Assembly: GCA_019096195.1 (NCBI GenBank)
Contig: JAGTXK010000021.1
Span: 496,001-560,000 of the forward strand
From: Boletus sp. NGJ
Lineage: Eukaryota > Basidiomycota > Agaricomycetes > Boletales > Boletaceae
DNA: 64,000 nucleotides
Reading direction: 5' to 3'
Below are positions 9,640 to 20,116 of the stretch, one piece after another. Under the pieces are notes generated by a model. That model did not search any database. It was not told the origin of the DNA and worked only from the letters and a program-made list of their open reading frames with translations. Positions within the stretch are counted from its first letter, which is position 1. Every line of letters begins with the position of its first letter. The position numbers were made by a program, and so were the translations under genes.

Positions 9640-11384
9640 ATGAGCAAACCAGGACCGAAAACCAAGTTGACGCAGACACACCACGCAGGTGTCTACAAAG
9701 CAGATTCAGTCAAAGTGTGCGATCTATCTCTCAGCGAGACTGCGATTGAGATGCGTCTATAGGATGTGGCCGAGTCTCTAGGTATCACGAATCTTCCGGA
9801 CGCAGTTGCGTCTGCACTCGCAAGCGATGTCGAGTATAGAATACACCAAGTCATCGAGGCGCGTTCCAATTCCCACCTTTGATGACGAACACCACTGACG
9901 ACCTTATCACAGGAAGCTGCTCGCTACATGCGACATGCACGCAGAACCGTACTCACCACCGCCGACGTCGACCTCGCTTTGCGAACCTTGAACATAGAAC
10001 CTCTATATGGGCACACTCCCCATGCCCCTTCCACATTTCGACGCGCGCTTCCGTTCCCGCATCTCGCCTCAGCTGGTGCCGTGTATTTCGTGGAGGATGA
10101 AGAGATCGATTTTGATAGAGTTTTGAGGGAGGAAAAGATCATCGTTCCGAGAGGTGTCAACTGGATCGCACACTGGCTTGCTGTGGAGGGAGTACAACCC
10201 CTTGTACCAGAGAATCCACCGGCTGTTCCAAGAGAAGAGCCAACCCCTGCAGGCGCCGAGACCAAATCATCACAATCTGGTGCAGCCGTGTCTACGCAGG
10301 GAAGACAACTACCTCAAACACCTCAAAACCAGCTTGTCAAACAAGTCCTTTCAAAAGAACTTCAATTGTATTACACCCGACTCACTTCTTCGCTCCTTCC
10401 TCCTTCATCATCTCCGTCAGACATAGCCAAACGTACAGCTGCTCTTGCGAGTCTTCGGGCTGACGCAGGTCTGCAAGCACTCTTGCCATACTTGGTACGA
10501 TGGATTGGAGAAGGTGTTGTCAACGTGTTTAGGGAAGGGACAGAGGGCGAATTAGAAGGGAAGACACTTGAAGTATTGCTCGATGCCGTGGGTGCAATTC
10601 TGGCGAACACAACTTTATTTATCGAACCATATGTGCGTACATTAACTTTTTCTGTATTTTTTTCACGATTGCATGTATGCTGACCGGCCCCTCTTAGCTA
10701 CATCAAATCCTGCCTGCCATCCTATCTACGCTCCTACATTCCAACCTACCACGAACCCATGCGACCCACCTTCGCACGACGGCTGCTCAAACGCTTGGCC
10801 GATTGTTGACGCAGCACTCGACGACATATCCGTCGCTTTCGCCACGTATCATGAAGACTCTCTTGGTCGCACTTTTAGGTGGGGGTGGTTCGGCCCCTGC
10901 ATCCGCTTCCAGTTCAGTGGTTATAAACGGTTTTGAATCACTCGCTATCACGCAAAGTGCGTCGAGTGCGGAACTAAGAGGTACGCCAAAATCACTCGGC
11001 ACCCGGGAAGGTGCGATCCGTGGTCTCGTCGGCATCGGTAAAGAGGCAGTCCGGAAAGGTGTCCTTGAAGGAGGTGGTGCTCGCGTTATAGGCGAGGAGT
11101 GCGCTACTGCGGGTGGCGATGGCGTCAGTGGCGTCGTTGATGCGGTCATGGTACGTCTAGAACTCATTTTCCGATATCCGTTTGCTGAATTTTCCCGGCA
11201 GATCGCTCTTCAAACCCTTTCTCCCACCTCCGACATGCCAGAACCCCTTGATCGGACCCGAGACGAAGATATCAAATTGATTGCACAGCTGAACGATATT
11301 CTTGGAGAGTTCTTCACAGAGAAAATACTTGGCCACGGTGATCGCACATGGGTTACAGGCATCGTACACAGCCTGCATAGTTGA
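9640..11384 (+). CDS. TAF6: Transcription initiation factor TFIID subunit 6 (TAF6)
   Basis: TAF6 pairs with TAF9 through a histone fold in TFIID and, in fungi, SAGA, and helps assemble the polymerase II pre-initiation complex. Five exons fit: 9,640-9,714, 9,763-9,858, 9,913-10,632, 10,698-11,150 and 11,202-11,384, giving 508 residues without a stop. The histone fold runs from VYKADSVKDVAESLGI through DVEYRIHQVIEEAARYMRHA to TTADVDLALRTLNIEPLYG. PVYF-like VYFVEDEEIDFDRVLREEKI, VNWIAHWLAVEGVQP and the C-terminal HEAT-like TAF6C region follow. Intron 2 has a GC donor (GCGCGT) instead of GT. The length is normal for fungal TAF6. The last exon ends shortly after GDRTWVTGIVHSLHS. Confidence 0.95.
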
Positions 11385-11670
11385 AACGTTGACTTTACCC
11401 CCCGGATCAAATGTGCCTACCGAACTCGATATATAGATTATCAGTCAACTTCATTTGGACAAACCGACAAATCGAGTTGTGCCTATCGATCCGACCATAC
11501 GTCTGGATCCAATGTCCATTGTGGTTTTACATGCGAGACTAGTCCATAGGGTTTTCGCTATGATATTAACTCATGTGTACCCTGATGAGTTGGATAATAA
11601 CTGATAATTTAGGTTATTTTTTCGACGTAATGGAAAACGCTGACGAGGTAGTAAGTGATGAAACGAAATA

Positions 11671-12753
11671 CTATAAATGAAGGTGCCACGAGGGCGGTGT
11701 GAAAAACCGGAGGTTGCAGATCGCCATGCAGATATGCCAGTAACCAGGAAGTACGTGGTGAATGCTAAGCCAAAACTTCGCCAAGATGTCAATGCACCAC
11801 TCCCACGGGATGCAACATGCACTCACACTATAAAATTTGCAGGATCGTTTGTCGTCCCCGATCGAACGGTAGAGCATGAAGCGGACCCCCGTGTAGCTAG
11901 AGTATAACAAAAACGCCGTGGAACTGAGTAGATCAAGATGCCACACGTGGCTGAGGCAGATAGACCATAGCGGAATTCCCAGCGCGACGGACAACCTAGA
12001 AAGGAAGGGAAATGCGATAGGGAATGTGCATCTACCCGTCAGACGATCCCCAGAGACGTCTTTAAAGTCTTGCGCATGTAGTGTAGAAGCAAAGACAGCC
12101 ATGCTCAATTGAACGGCTAGTTGGGCTGTCTTGGGGACATAAGACCGATCACACACTAATGGTATCGAACATGAGCCAAGAAACCACTGGCGACGAGTGA
12201 AAACCTCCAACATACCTGCCAAAAGAGCCCCACCAGAACCTGCACAGCCGTACATGAGCCCAGTGAGAGAATTCTTCAGTAGAAAACCTGCGTCACCGCG
12301 GAGCTCGCTGTACAACACGGTGAGAATTTGGATATCTAAGCTGGTGAAGAACAGCTCCGTGCTATATGCCGCCGAGACTGCTAGACACACGGGGACGAGG
12401 ATCCAGCGAAGCATCCTGGCATGACCCTCGGAAATTCTCCCAGAGGGGAGTGGGCGAAAGGGTTTGTTGATCTTGTCCTCGTCAGGTGCTTTGATTTGGT
12501 TCGCGATATTACATGTCAACAAGTGAAGCCACATCCATGCAACTACGTGGATGACGTGTGAGGGGTGACACACGGGGGCAGCTGCAAGTGCGAAGATAGT
12601 CTTTTGGGTAGAGTTAAGACGGGTTACGATGGACGACATGTAACACACCTGCGGGATCAGCGCTGTCCTGATATCCGCCTTGGTAAAGAGGAAGAGGGTG
12701 TGAAGATGGTAAAAGAAATCGGAAATTTGCAGGTGGGAGTTCGACGCCCGCAT
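11671..12753 (-). CDS. UbiA-type membrane prenyltransferase / terpene cyclase
   Basis: This is an integral membrane protein of the UbiA superfamily, whose fungal members include prenyltransferases and membrane sesquiterpene cyclases such as Fma-TC. The first Asp-rich motif lies in NQIKAPDEDKINKPFRPLPS and the second in DFKDVSGDRLTG. Both bind Mg-diphosphate in this fold. The 1,083-base stretch stays open on the minus strand, but by similarity it contains short GT-AG introns: one after ADIRTALIPQ, one after GSGGALLAG, and one near the end (donor GTGAGT, acceptor GGCTTAG) joining KFYS to IHHVLPGYW. Many hydrophobic segments are visible. It lies within 3 kb of the TRI5-like array, so a shared terpenoid role is plausible but unproven. 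The substrate cannot be read from the sequence. Confidence 0.8.
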   Translation of the reverse strand: MRASNSHLQISDFFYHLHTLFLFTKADIRTALIPQVCYMSSIVTRLNSTQKTIFALAAAPVCHPSHVIHVVAWMWLHLLTCNIANQIKAPDEDKINKPFRPLPSGRISEGHARMLRWILVPVCLAVSAAYSTELFFTSLDIQILTVLYSELRGDAGFLLKNSLTGLMYGCAGSGGALLAGMLEVFTRRQWFLGSCSIPLVCDRSYVPKTAQLAVQLSMAVFASTLHAQDFKDVSGDRLTGRCTFPIAFPFLSRLSVALGIPLWSICLSHVWHLDLLSSTAFLLYSSYTGVRFMLYRSIGDDKRSCKFYSVSACCIPWEWCIDILAKFWLSIHHVLPGYWHICMAICNLRFFTPPSWHLHL

Positions 12754-14279
12754 AAGCTTAGTCTATGAGGATCAAACGCTGCGGATGAACGGAATGCGTA
12801 TCATGGTCGTTAATTTATAGGCCTTGCCAAACCAAACCGCCGATCTGAGAAATGGTGCGTGGAAGGCCCGCGAGACAGTCGACGTCTTGTGGAGTTGAGT
12901 GCGTCTTTTTTTGCTCGAAACAAATCAAGATTATGATACGTGACAACCACGCTGTGTCCATGATTTCGGCCACTCCGGCGATCCGCAATTCTTTTCGAGC
13001 CTGCGGAGAGAAGCCGCTTCTGCAAGACAAATGTGAAACGTTACCGCTTGGCGACTCTACCATGAGCCATTGAGAACTGCGACTGGAGCGCAGCTAAAGG
13101 AGATCAAGGGTCGATGGCCACGTCGGATTGCTTCCACTTCGAGAGTCGCCCAGAACCTGTTAGAGCCTCGGCTAAATTGGCAAACGGGCCGTCAATACTG
13201 CCCTGATTGCCTGTCCTAGGAGCAGGCTCGATCGATGCTCAAATGTCCACAGTCCGGGCTGATCAGAATTTGCATAAACATCCCCCAGGTCTGATAGGTG
13301 TCTGGACTCCGACTCCCTAGCCTCCGACCTTGACGAGAAGACCGTCATAAGGGATGTGATGTGGTGGCGACACTGAGATCGCAAGGACAACTTTAAGCGC
13401 GACATTGCCGGTGACACTGGCAGTGAATATCAGCTCTTCGTGCTCGGTGGTATTGGTTTTCAGTACTGGATTCGGTGTCGCTGCCTTTTACCCAGCATTC
13501 CAAATCGAATACGCTTAAGTAACGCAGTGCGCTCGCTCTTCCCCCCACCGTTTATCTTCGGAGATAGAGCGAGTAAGCGTGTCGTACGATCTATAATTTA
13601 CCAACCTAGACTAACATGTAACTTACCTAGTTAACGCCGTACCTAGGTACATAATACCACCGTATTTTTATCATCGGAGATTATCCTGCTCGATAGAGCG
13701 ATCGATTCACGCCGCGGACAGTGAGAATCGGATCTAGTTTGTATCGAGTAGTACTGTAGATAGCTAACCATATTATGGAAGTACACTACAGCAAGTAAGT
13801 ACAGGGAACAAGTACAGGAGTAGGGGATCTCAGTACTGATCTATAGAGTCAGTGACGTGCGTGGACGCGCTGTGGCGCGACTTATCTACGTGCTGTATCC
13901 GTCCGTTTGTACTGTAATCTATAGGAATAATGCAACTAAGCTGAGATCTAAGCCTCTGTACTGCCCATACCAGTGCTAATGTTGGTGTGTGTCGAGCACA
14001 CCCTACTTACTACTTACTGACTTGTAAGTTAGCCTTTCCGTCCCGCCAATCTTCTGAGAGTGGAGTTTGAACTTTGAAGCCCCGAATCCGAAGGTGTGGG
14101 TGGTATGCTCCAATGATAGACGCCAATAAAAATGCCTATTAGTTAGGACCAACTGGTCTGAATTCACTTATTAGTTTGTCGAAGTGTTAGAATGGATATA
14201 CTGCGCATTCGGGGTGATGATGGTTGCTCCCGACATCCTCACACTGGCGCGCAGCACGACGGTAGCCATACCGCATGGG
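12754..14279. other. 1.5-kb intergenic region, no gene recognised
   Basis: Both strands have only short open frames with no family resemblance. A purine/pyrimidine-mixed, CpG-containing stretch runs from 13,500 to 14,000. No tRNA fold or repeat was evident by eye. Confidence 0.4.
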
Positions 14280-15381
14280 TCATCTATCAACTAGACCACC
14301 AATAACCCATTCGTAAGCTCCCAGGAACACAGCACCACCGGCAGATATCCAAAGTGTTCGTGGTACGACACCCGCAAACAATGCTTTCGGCCCCTCGGCA
14401 GTATAAATTTGCCTCAAACGGATCAGGAGTGAGGGCATTTTTGAGGTGGAATCCTTGACATTCCGTCACCAACCTGTCAGAATATAGAACAAAGGAAAGC
14501 GTACATACCCGCATGTCCAGCATCACTCGCGTCTTGAGAACATCAAGGGGAGTCGTCACTGCAGCTGCAGCACCACCCGCAATACTCCCACATACTGCAG
14601 CCTCTGACGCATGGAGCGGGCGTGAGCCCATAGCCAGGGAAAGCCGGTATTTCAAAAACTCATATAAAGGAAATTGCAGTGAAGTAAATGGGATCTGTCG
14701 AGGGGATGAGGAATGACATAGAAATATCTGTGAGGAGTATTGCCTACTTCACGCATGATTGTTGTCCCAAACCCACGATAGAAACCCCTCATACCGTCAT
14801 GCTTCAGAATTATCTTTGCAGCGGCGAGGGAGGTAGCAGTAGAACCATAGGATGATGTCTGTGTACGTGTTTTTATCACTTCAGTTGGAACACGGACTAA
14901 GCAGGCTGCCTAAAATATGTGACCTCAGAGACTTAAGATATGGCAATGAGACAGGACGAATACAATTTCACCAATAGATGCAGAAATCATGTGGTTGAGT
15001 GGGGCTAGCTGCCCGTGCAAGGGCAAACATTGCTTCGACGTGTCATATATCGAGAAAAATATTGCCGCTGCACTCTAGTCATAAACAGTTGATCGACAGG
15101 TACAGTAGTACTCACCTCCCGGTGCGCTGCCCACAACAACACTCCCAATGCCTTTGTAGATCCCTTTGAAGCCACCAGCCTTCACGAACCCTTGAGCAGA
15201 CTGCAGTCGCGTCTTGACGGTATCTATCGGGAAGAAAAGCAAGTCGACAGCAGTACCTGCTGCACCTCCTGCCTAAGCAGGGTGGAGTGTTGGCGATGTT
15301 CATGTGGATGTTTAGAAAAAAAGGGAGTAGGCGGCGCACGATAAGGGATTGAGTAAATGTCGGCTTGCGTTCAGATTCCAT
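14280..15381 (-). CDS. Mitochondrial S-adenosylmethionine carrier (PET8/SAM5-like)
   Basis: This mitochondrial carrier family protein exchanges cytosolic SAM for matrix S-adenosylhomocysteine across the inner membrane. All three carrier signatures are present: [20 protein letters not shown] and [10 protein letters not shown]. They sit in the order and context typical of PET8 ([71 protein letters not shown]). The gene starts at ATG 15,379-15,381 ([14 protein letters not shown]) and ends with TGA at 14,280-14,282. Several introns of about 50-100 bases interrupt it, for example GTAGGC...CGACAG between MRE and IPFTS. I see no lesion once the introns are removed. An upstream in-frame ATG near 15,430 is a possible alternative start. 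Confidence 0.9.
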
Positions 15382-15576
15382 TTCACCCGACTCGGTGCTG
15401 GGAACTGTGGGTGGAACGGAAGACTGACACAAGCGGATGGAAGAGTGCGTACGCGAGTTGAGCGCTAGCTTCAGCTAACCAGTATGTAGACTATGGTAGA
15501 TCTACTTATGGAAATATTTCACCACCGCTGCTAACTTGGAAAGTGAACGTTCACATGCAAGTCTTGACAAGAAATT

Positions 15577-17365
15577 ATGGACGATACACTCGAAATTCCA
15601 CGTCCACGAACCGAAAAAATCCAAGAAGGAGACGACCATTCTTCCGGGGATGAAGATAGTGGACTAGACTGGACGAAGCTTCCGTGAGTGTCACTAATGC
15701 ACGAGTCACGCATAGACGATGGACGTTCAAGCAGAAAACTTGGAGCTACTGCACGGCCTATTATCCCAAAACGCGGTGAAAAGGACTTTGAGCCTGCCCC
15801 TGGCGGGGGATCAGGATTACAGCTCCATGTCCTTGATCGCTCACGAGATGCGATGTTTGAGGCTCTTCGCGCTAATAGAACTATTTCGAGGTTCGTCGAG
15901 CTTTCTACTGCTGAGGTCGTTAGCACAAGGGGTTTGAACTGACACGCTATCGCAGCAAAACTATAAGTTATGGTATCTGGTACCCTTCAATTAATCGTGT
16001 ACATGTGACAACTGCGCGTGGAATCCACTTCTCGACGATGGGTTGCTCTATATCTCGGATGGCACAGTACGAAAACGCAGATAACCAGTTGACAGGTCCA
16101 TCACCCAAACTCCCAAAACGGCTCGAACTTCTTCCGGAAGAAGCCTTGTATCTCATCGAACGCAGTGCTCTGTTTTGTTATAAATCAATCTCTAGCGGCG
16201 CTTCGCTCGTAGAACCTTCAAATTATGAAACAAGCAGTCCAGGGGCGCCGATGTCGATTCAACAAGCTTTCGCTGAAATGATTGGTCGTGAAGAGATGAC
16301 CCTGGAACGTTATCAGGTGACTGATTCTGCAATGTTTTGTACCAATGCCTGCTCATCTGCTGCCTGTAACTGTGTCTAGGTGTACGCGTATTTGAAACGT
16401 CTTGGATTTATCTTGATGCGCGCTGAACCCCCAACGCCCGAGTACCCGGTCGCGCCATCGGTTTCACTTGCAGTTACCCAACCACGGACGGTAACACGGA
16501 AGCTTATGGGACTCTTCTCGCGCCTTGTATCAAATATCATCAGTGTTGCCCGACTTTTCCATAGGATCGACTGGTGGAGGCGACCTCAACTTCACCGACA
16601 AAAAACGACCCGTACGTCCTTCATCTGCACTCTGCCATCCATTTAACCTTGCTCTACAATTAGAGGATATATTCAAGGCACTACGATTCATACCTTGTGG
16701 TCACACCATTCCTTTGTATCATCCCGTAGTAAAATCCCAACACTCGAAATCATCGCCGCCTTCACCATACAAAATCTTTTTCCATGTATATAAGCCTTCC
16801 ACACCATTCCGCAAGACAGCCCCTCCTGCGCCTGATTTTCATCTCGTGGTCGTCGAGTGAGTTACATCATGCGATACACGTCATCTATAAATATTGTGCT
16901 GATCGATCCGTTTGCAGTGCACGCACAACGTCCATACCCTCTTTGCAGGAACTGACTGCACTCTTCGGCGTATTGCCAGAAATGCCCCTCTCACCACCGC
17001 GAAAACGTGGCACCCCAGCTTCCACCAAACAGCCAAGCGATTCTCGACCGACCGACGTTCGTCCAACCACTCCGAAGACAGTTCCACAAGAAGGTTTACC
17101 AGCCAACACAATTCCATCTCAACCAACGCCGAGTTGGTCCTCCGCTCTGTGGACGTTTTTCCATCGCCTGCTCTCTTTTCTTCCTTCCTTCCGTACAGTC
17201 ACCCCGCTTCAGAGTACTAAACCGACATTCGCGCCCCCGAAATCAAATCCTTTCCCTGCTCTCAAAACGGGCAAGAAGATCATCGTGATAGCTGCCGTTG
17301 ATGCCGGTAGTATCAGCTTTTTCAGGTTTGGCCAAGGAGTCTTTGAAGAATGGCCAATGCTCTAG
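15577..17365 (+). CDS. SEN54: tRNA-splicing endonuclease subunit SEN54
   Basis: SEN54 is a structural subunit of the heterotetrameric endonuclease (SEN2/SEN54/SEN34/SEN15) that excises introns from pre-tRNA. The ATG at 15,577 gives MDDTLEIPRPRTEK. A short intron (GTGAGT...GCATAG) leads to IPKRGEKDFEPAPGG and LQLHVLDRSRDAMFEALR, the N-terminal signature. TTARGIHFSTMG, LLPEEALYLIERSAL and VYAYLKRLGFIL follow, which is the SEN54 core. The C-terminal block has ALRFIPCGH, KIFFHVYKP, PDFHLVVV and, at the end, VIAAVDAGSISFFRFGQGVF before the TAG at 17,363. Additional short introns occur, for example after LERYQ and before ARTTSIPSLQ. It is complete and the C-terminal motif is typical of basidiomycete SEN54. 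Confidence 0.92.
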
Positions 17366-17748
17366 GGCATGTGTTTCTTTGTCCTTCAAGACCGATGTGA
17401 TGAGAATACTTTGGCTGAACGGCGTCTGTGATGCCAAGAGAGAGAGGACCGTACCAGAATGACCCACAAGAATATGTCCATGGAGATATACTTGATGTTG
17501 TCTATCTCGTGCACTGTGTTAAGGCACCAGGGCAGGGTATTTCTATGAATTTGGACGAATCGATGTACACCCGAGCTCAGCCCAGATGACTTGGTGACGA
17601 ACTGGTTTTTGGTTCTGACCTCAGTACTTGGGGTTTCGAGTGCGTTGGTTTGCTCTCTCTCCCATATGCTCATTGGTACTGTTCGCTATTTCGTCTGTTT
17701 CAATTCAAGCTACAGTAACTTGCAAAGTAAACGAGGAAAGCCGTGGAA
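17366..17748. other. Convergent intergenic region between SEN54 and NOP12
   Basis: This 380-base stretch separates two convergent genes and presumably holds both 3' untranslated regions and poly(A) sites. No further gene is seen. Confidence 0.4.
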
Positions 17749-19653
17749 CTACTTCTTCGTATTCTTCTTTGCGATGCTTTTCTCGCTCCTCACCCTCCCC
17801 TTGCTTGGCTTCTTTGGAGGCGCGCCACCGAGCTTTTTGGCGGTACCTGTCTTGCGTACTCTTTCTCGCTGTTTATTAGACGGCAACACACCTTGTTTGG
17901 CTAGCACCATCCTGGCCTTTTTCTTGGCCATTCTCCGAGCGACACGGTCGGCATCCGCTGCCTTGACACGCTTACGCTCCTCCTTGGTCAGCTTGACCAG
18001 TTTCTCACCAAGAGACGGGTCGCCTTTCGGAACAGGTGGCACAGGAACATGGTTAAGTGTTCGTGCGGTTTTGGAAGGAGGGACTGTTTTGACAGAGGTG
18101 GCACTTGGTATTGCTCTACACCGTTGGACACGCAGTTTCCGTTTTGCAAATTTGAGCTTTCCTGGCTCGAGTGCAAGAATTTCATCTACAGAAGTCCGAT
18201 CCTGAGGGCCGTGTTTCTTTTTTTCAATGCACTATTCGCATGACAATTATAGCGAGAGGCGTACGAACCGAGAATTGCACATACGCAAAGCCCTTTCCAA
18301 GTTGGGTGTCCTTGTCGCGAATCATGCGTACACGTGTGACCCAACCCTTTGACATGTCCCCATCTTGAAGTTCTTCAGCATCAGGAGGCCCTCGTTCCGC
18401 ACTCACGATCCTTTCAAAGAATACTCGTAGATCCTCCTCCTTGCTCGCAAAATCGAGGTTTCCGACAAAAATGCTGAGTTTAGGGTCTCCAATGGCCGAA
18501 CTCAGCAGCATACTATCTGTCGAAGCGTCAGTCGTTGACCTTTTTATGACAGCATCAACGCGAAGCATGCGATCCAGAAACATAGTGCCGTTACACTTTT
18601 CGATGGCCAGACGTGCGGCTTCGAAAGGATCCATAACAGGAGGTAGAGGAGGCAAGTTGGCCAGTCTTGAGTGAGGAGGTGGTGGGTAAGCGAAGACAAT
18701 GTAAGCGTGCACAGAATGGGCGGCCGAATGAATATCCCTGTTGATAAATGCGATTTTCTTCTTTTGACTGGGAGTGAGAAACTTCTTCTCATTTGTTTTG
18801 GGTTCGTCTGCAGGGTGTGCATCACGCCACGAGGAAGCGCGGTCTCGTTGGTGTTGCCGATGTTGCTTGTTCTTTTCTACTTCATCACTCACATCCGGGA
18901 GTTTCGACGTAGGAGTTTGGAATGCGACTGAGCGAAAGCGGGTAGACTCGATCTTCGCCGTTGAGAGGAAAGCGAGTAAATGTCGATGTAGTTGTTTTTG
19001 CAAGGGCTGTCGGGGTTGGGTCGTCAACGGCAATGTCAGCAAAATCTCCTCTCACTTACACGCTGTACTGCTACGTCGGGTGCTAGATTGCCGATGAATA
19101 TCGTGCGCGCATCTCGTCTTTCCTTTGTTTCGTCTGATGGTGCATACTTTGCCTTTCCGTTTGCTGGCTTGCTCGGTTTGTCTTTTTGAATGGTTTCATG
19201 GATCAAGGTAGATGGGCGGCCACTATCTTCGTCCGAGCTCTCCGAGCTAGACGCATTCGAAAAGAGGCTCTTTGAGCTTTCCGAGTTCCCTGCATCGAAG
19301 GTCTCAGGTTCCGGGACAATCCTGACGCGATTCTTCCCACTGTTCTTCTGCTTCCCGGTTGGAGAAACGGATAACGAGGGCGCGAGCGAAGGTTTGGAAC
19401 GTTTGCTATCCGGTTCATCAACACGCGCGTCGGATCTGCGTTTCTTCTTTTTCTTCTCTGCGGCAGGATGATCGTTCGGGGTGGATTCTAGACGGTCCTC
19501 CGTGGTCTAACGCTGGATGAGCAGGAAGATAACTTGGGGGCGGTGAGTTTCAATCTGACACACCTGAGACTGAAAAATGGCGTCAAGTTCAGTGTCTATG
19601 GACTTCTTTTTGCCAGAAGGTTTGGCTCCCAGGAGAAAGGTTGCGAGACTCAT
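17749..19653 (-). CDS. NOP12: Nucleolar RRM protein NOP12 (pre-25S rRNA processing)
   Basis: NOP12 is a nucleolar RNA-binding protein needed for pre-25S rRNA maturation. The start ATG (19,651-19,653) gives MSLATFLLGAKPSGKKKS. An intron (GTGTGT...GCGTTAG) follows DAIFQSQ. A charged, low-complexity region leads to the first RRM (RDARTIFIGNLAPDVAVQ, then after an intron PLQKQLHRHLLAFL and ESTRFRSVAFQTP). The second RRM has SIFVGNLDFASKEEDLRVFF and GKGFAYVQF, and an intron of about 50 bases then joins it to SVDEILALEPGKLKFAKRKL. The tail is strongly basic (KKKARMVLAKQG, KKLGGAPPKKPSKGR) and ends in TAG at 17,749. All parts are in frame after splicing. Confidence 0.9.
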
Positions 19654-20116
19654 CTCCACTGTCTCCACTGCGCAGTGCGTGCGCACAGCACTAGTGTGAT
19701 CCAGAAACCTTATGTAAGGATTACTAAACACGGTTACACAGGACACCTCCGTTACAATCGGGTTCTGACTGCACAACTCCACCTTACCATTTTGCGTAAA
19801 GTTCAAAGTTTCTTCGCGGTCACATGAAGGAGTTATTTTCGCTACTTGAGAGTGAGTTACTTTGACGATCAAAAGTCCACTAATTAACATGCGGTGTTGG
19901 GTTTCAGGTGTGCGCTGACCCTGCATCTTCCCCACAGCACCTGTAGTCCGGTATACAGTATATCTGCCACCATTGCCGACTACATCGCTGCTGGCGAGTC
20001 ACAGGTAGCATTGAATGATAACTATGAACATCCACTACGTAGACCTGACAGTGTTGCAACTTCCCACCTCATCAATCAGACATCACAAAGTTGTCTGTGC
20101 CATGGGATAACATGTG
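19654..20116. promoter_or_regulatory. Divergent promoter region between NOP12 and the TRI5-like gene
   Basis: The two genes are divergently transcribed from this 460-base region. A TATA-like string (GTATACAGTATAT) lies at about 19,950. The part near 20,080-20,116 resembles sequence just upstream of the array copies at 1-9 kb (GTGATGAAC.TTCT), so the TRI5 duplication includes promoter-proximal DNA. Confidence 0.4.

Noticed and set aside
13172-13417. An 81-codon minus-strand frame in the 12.8-14.3 kb gap.
   Set aside because: No recognisable domain, no supporting intron structure and no second copy. It could be chance in a GC-balanced region.
14513-14716. Plus-strand open frame over the SAM carrier.
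   Set aside because: It is antisense to the conserved carrier signature [10 protein letters not shown].
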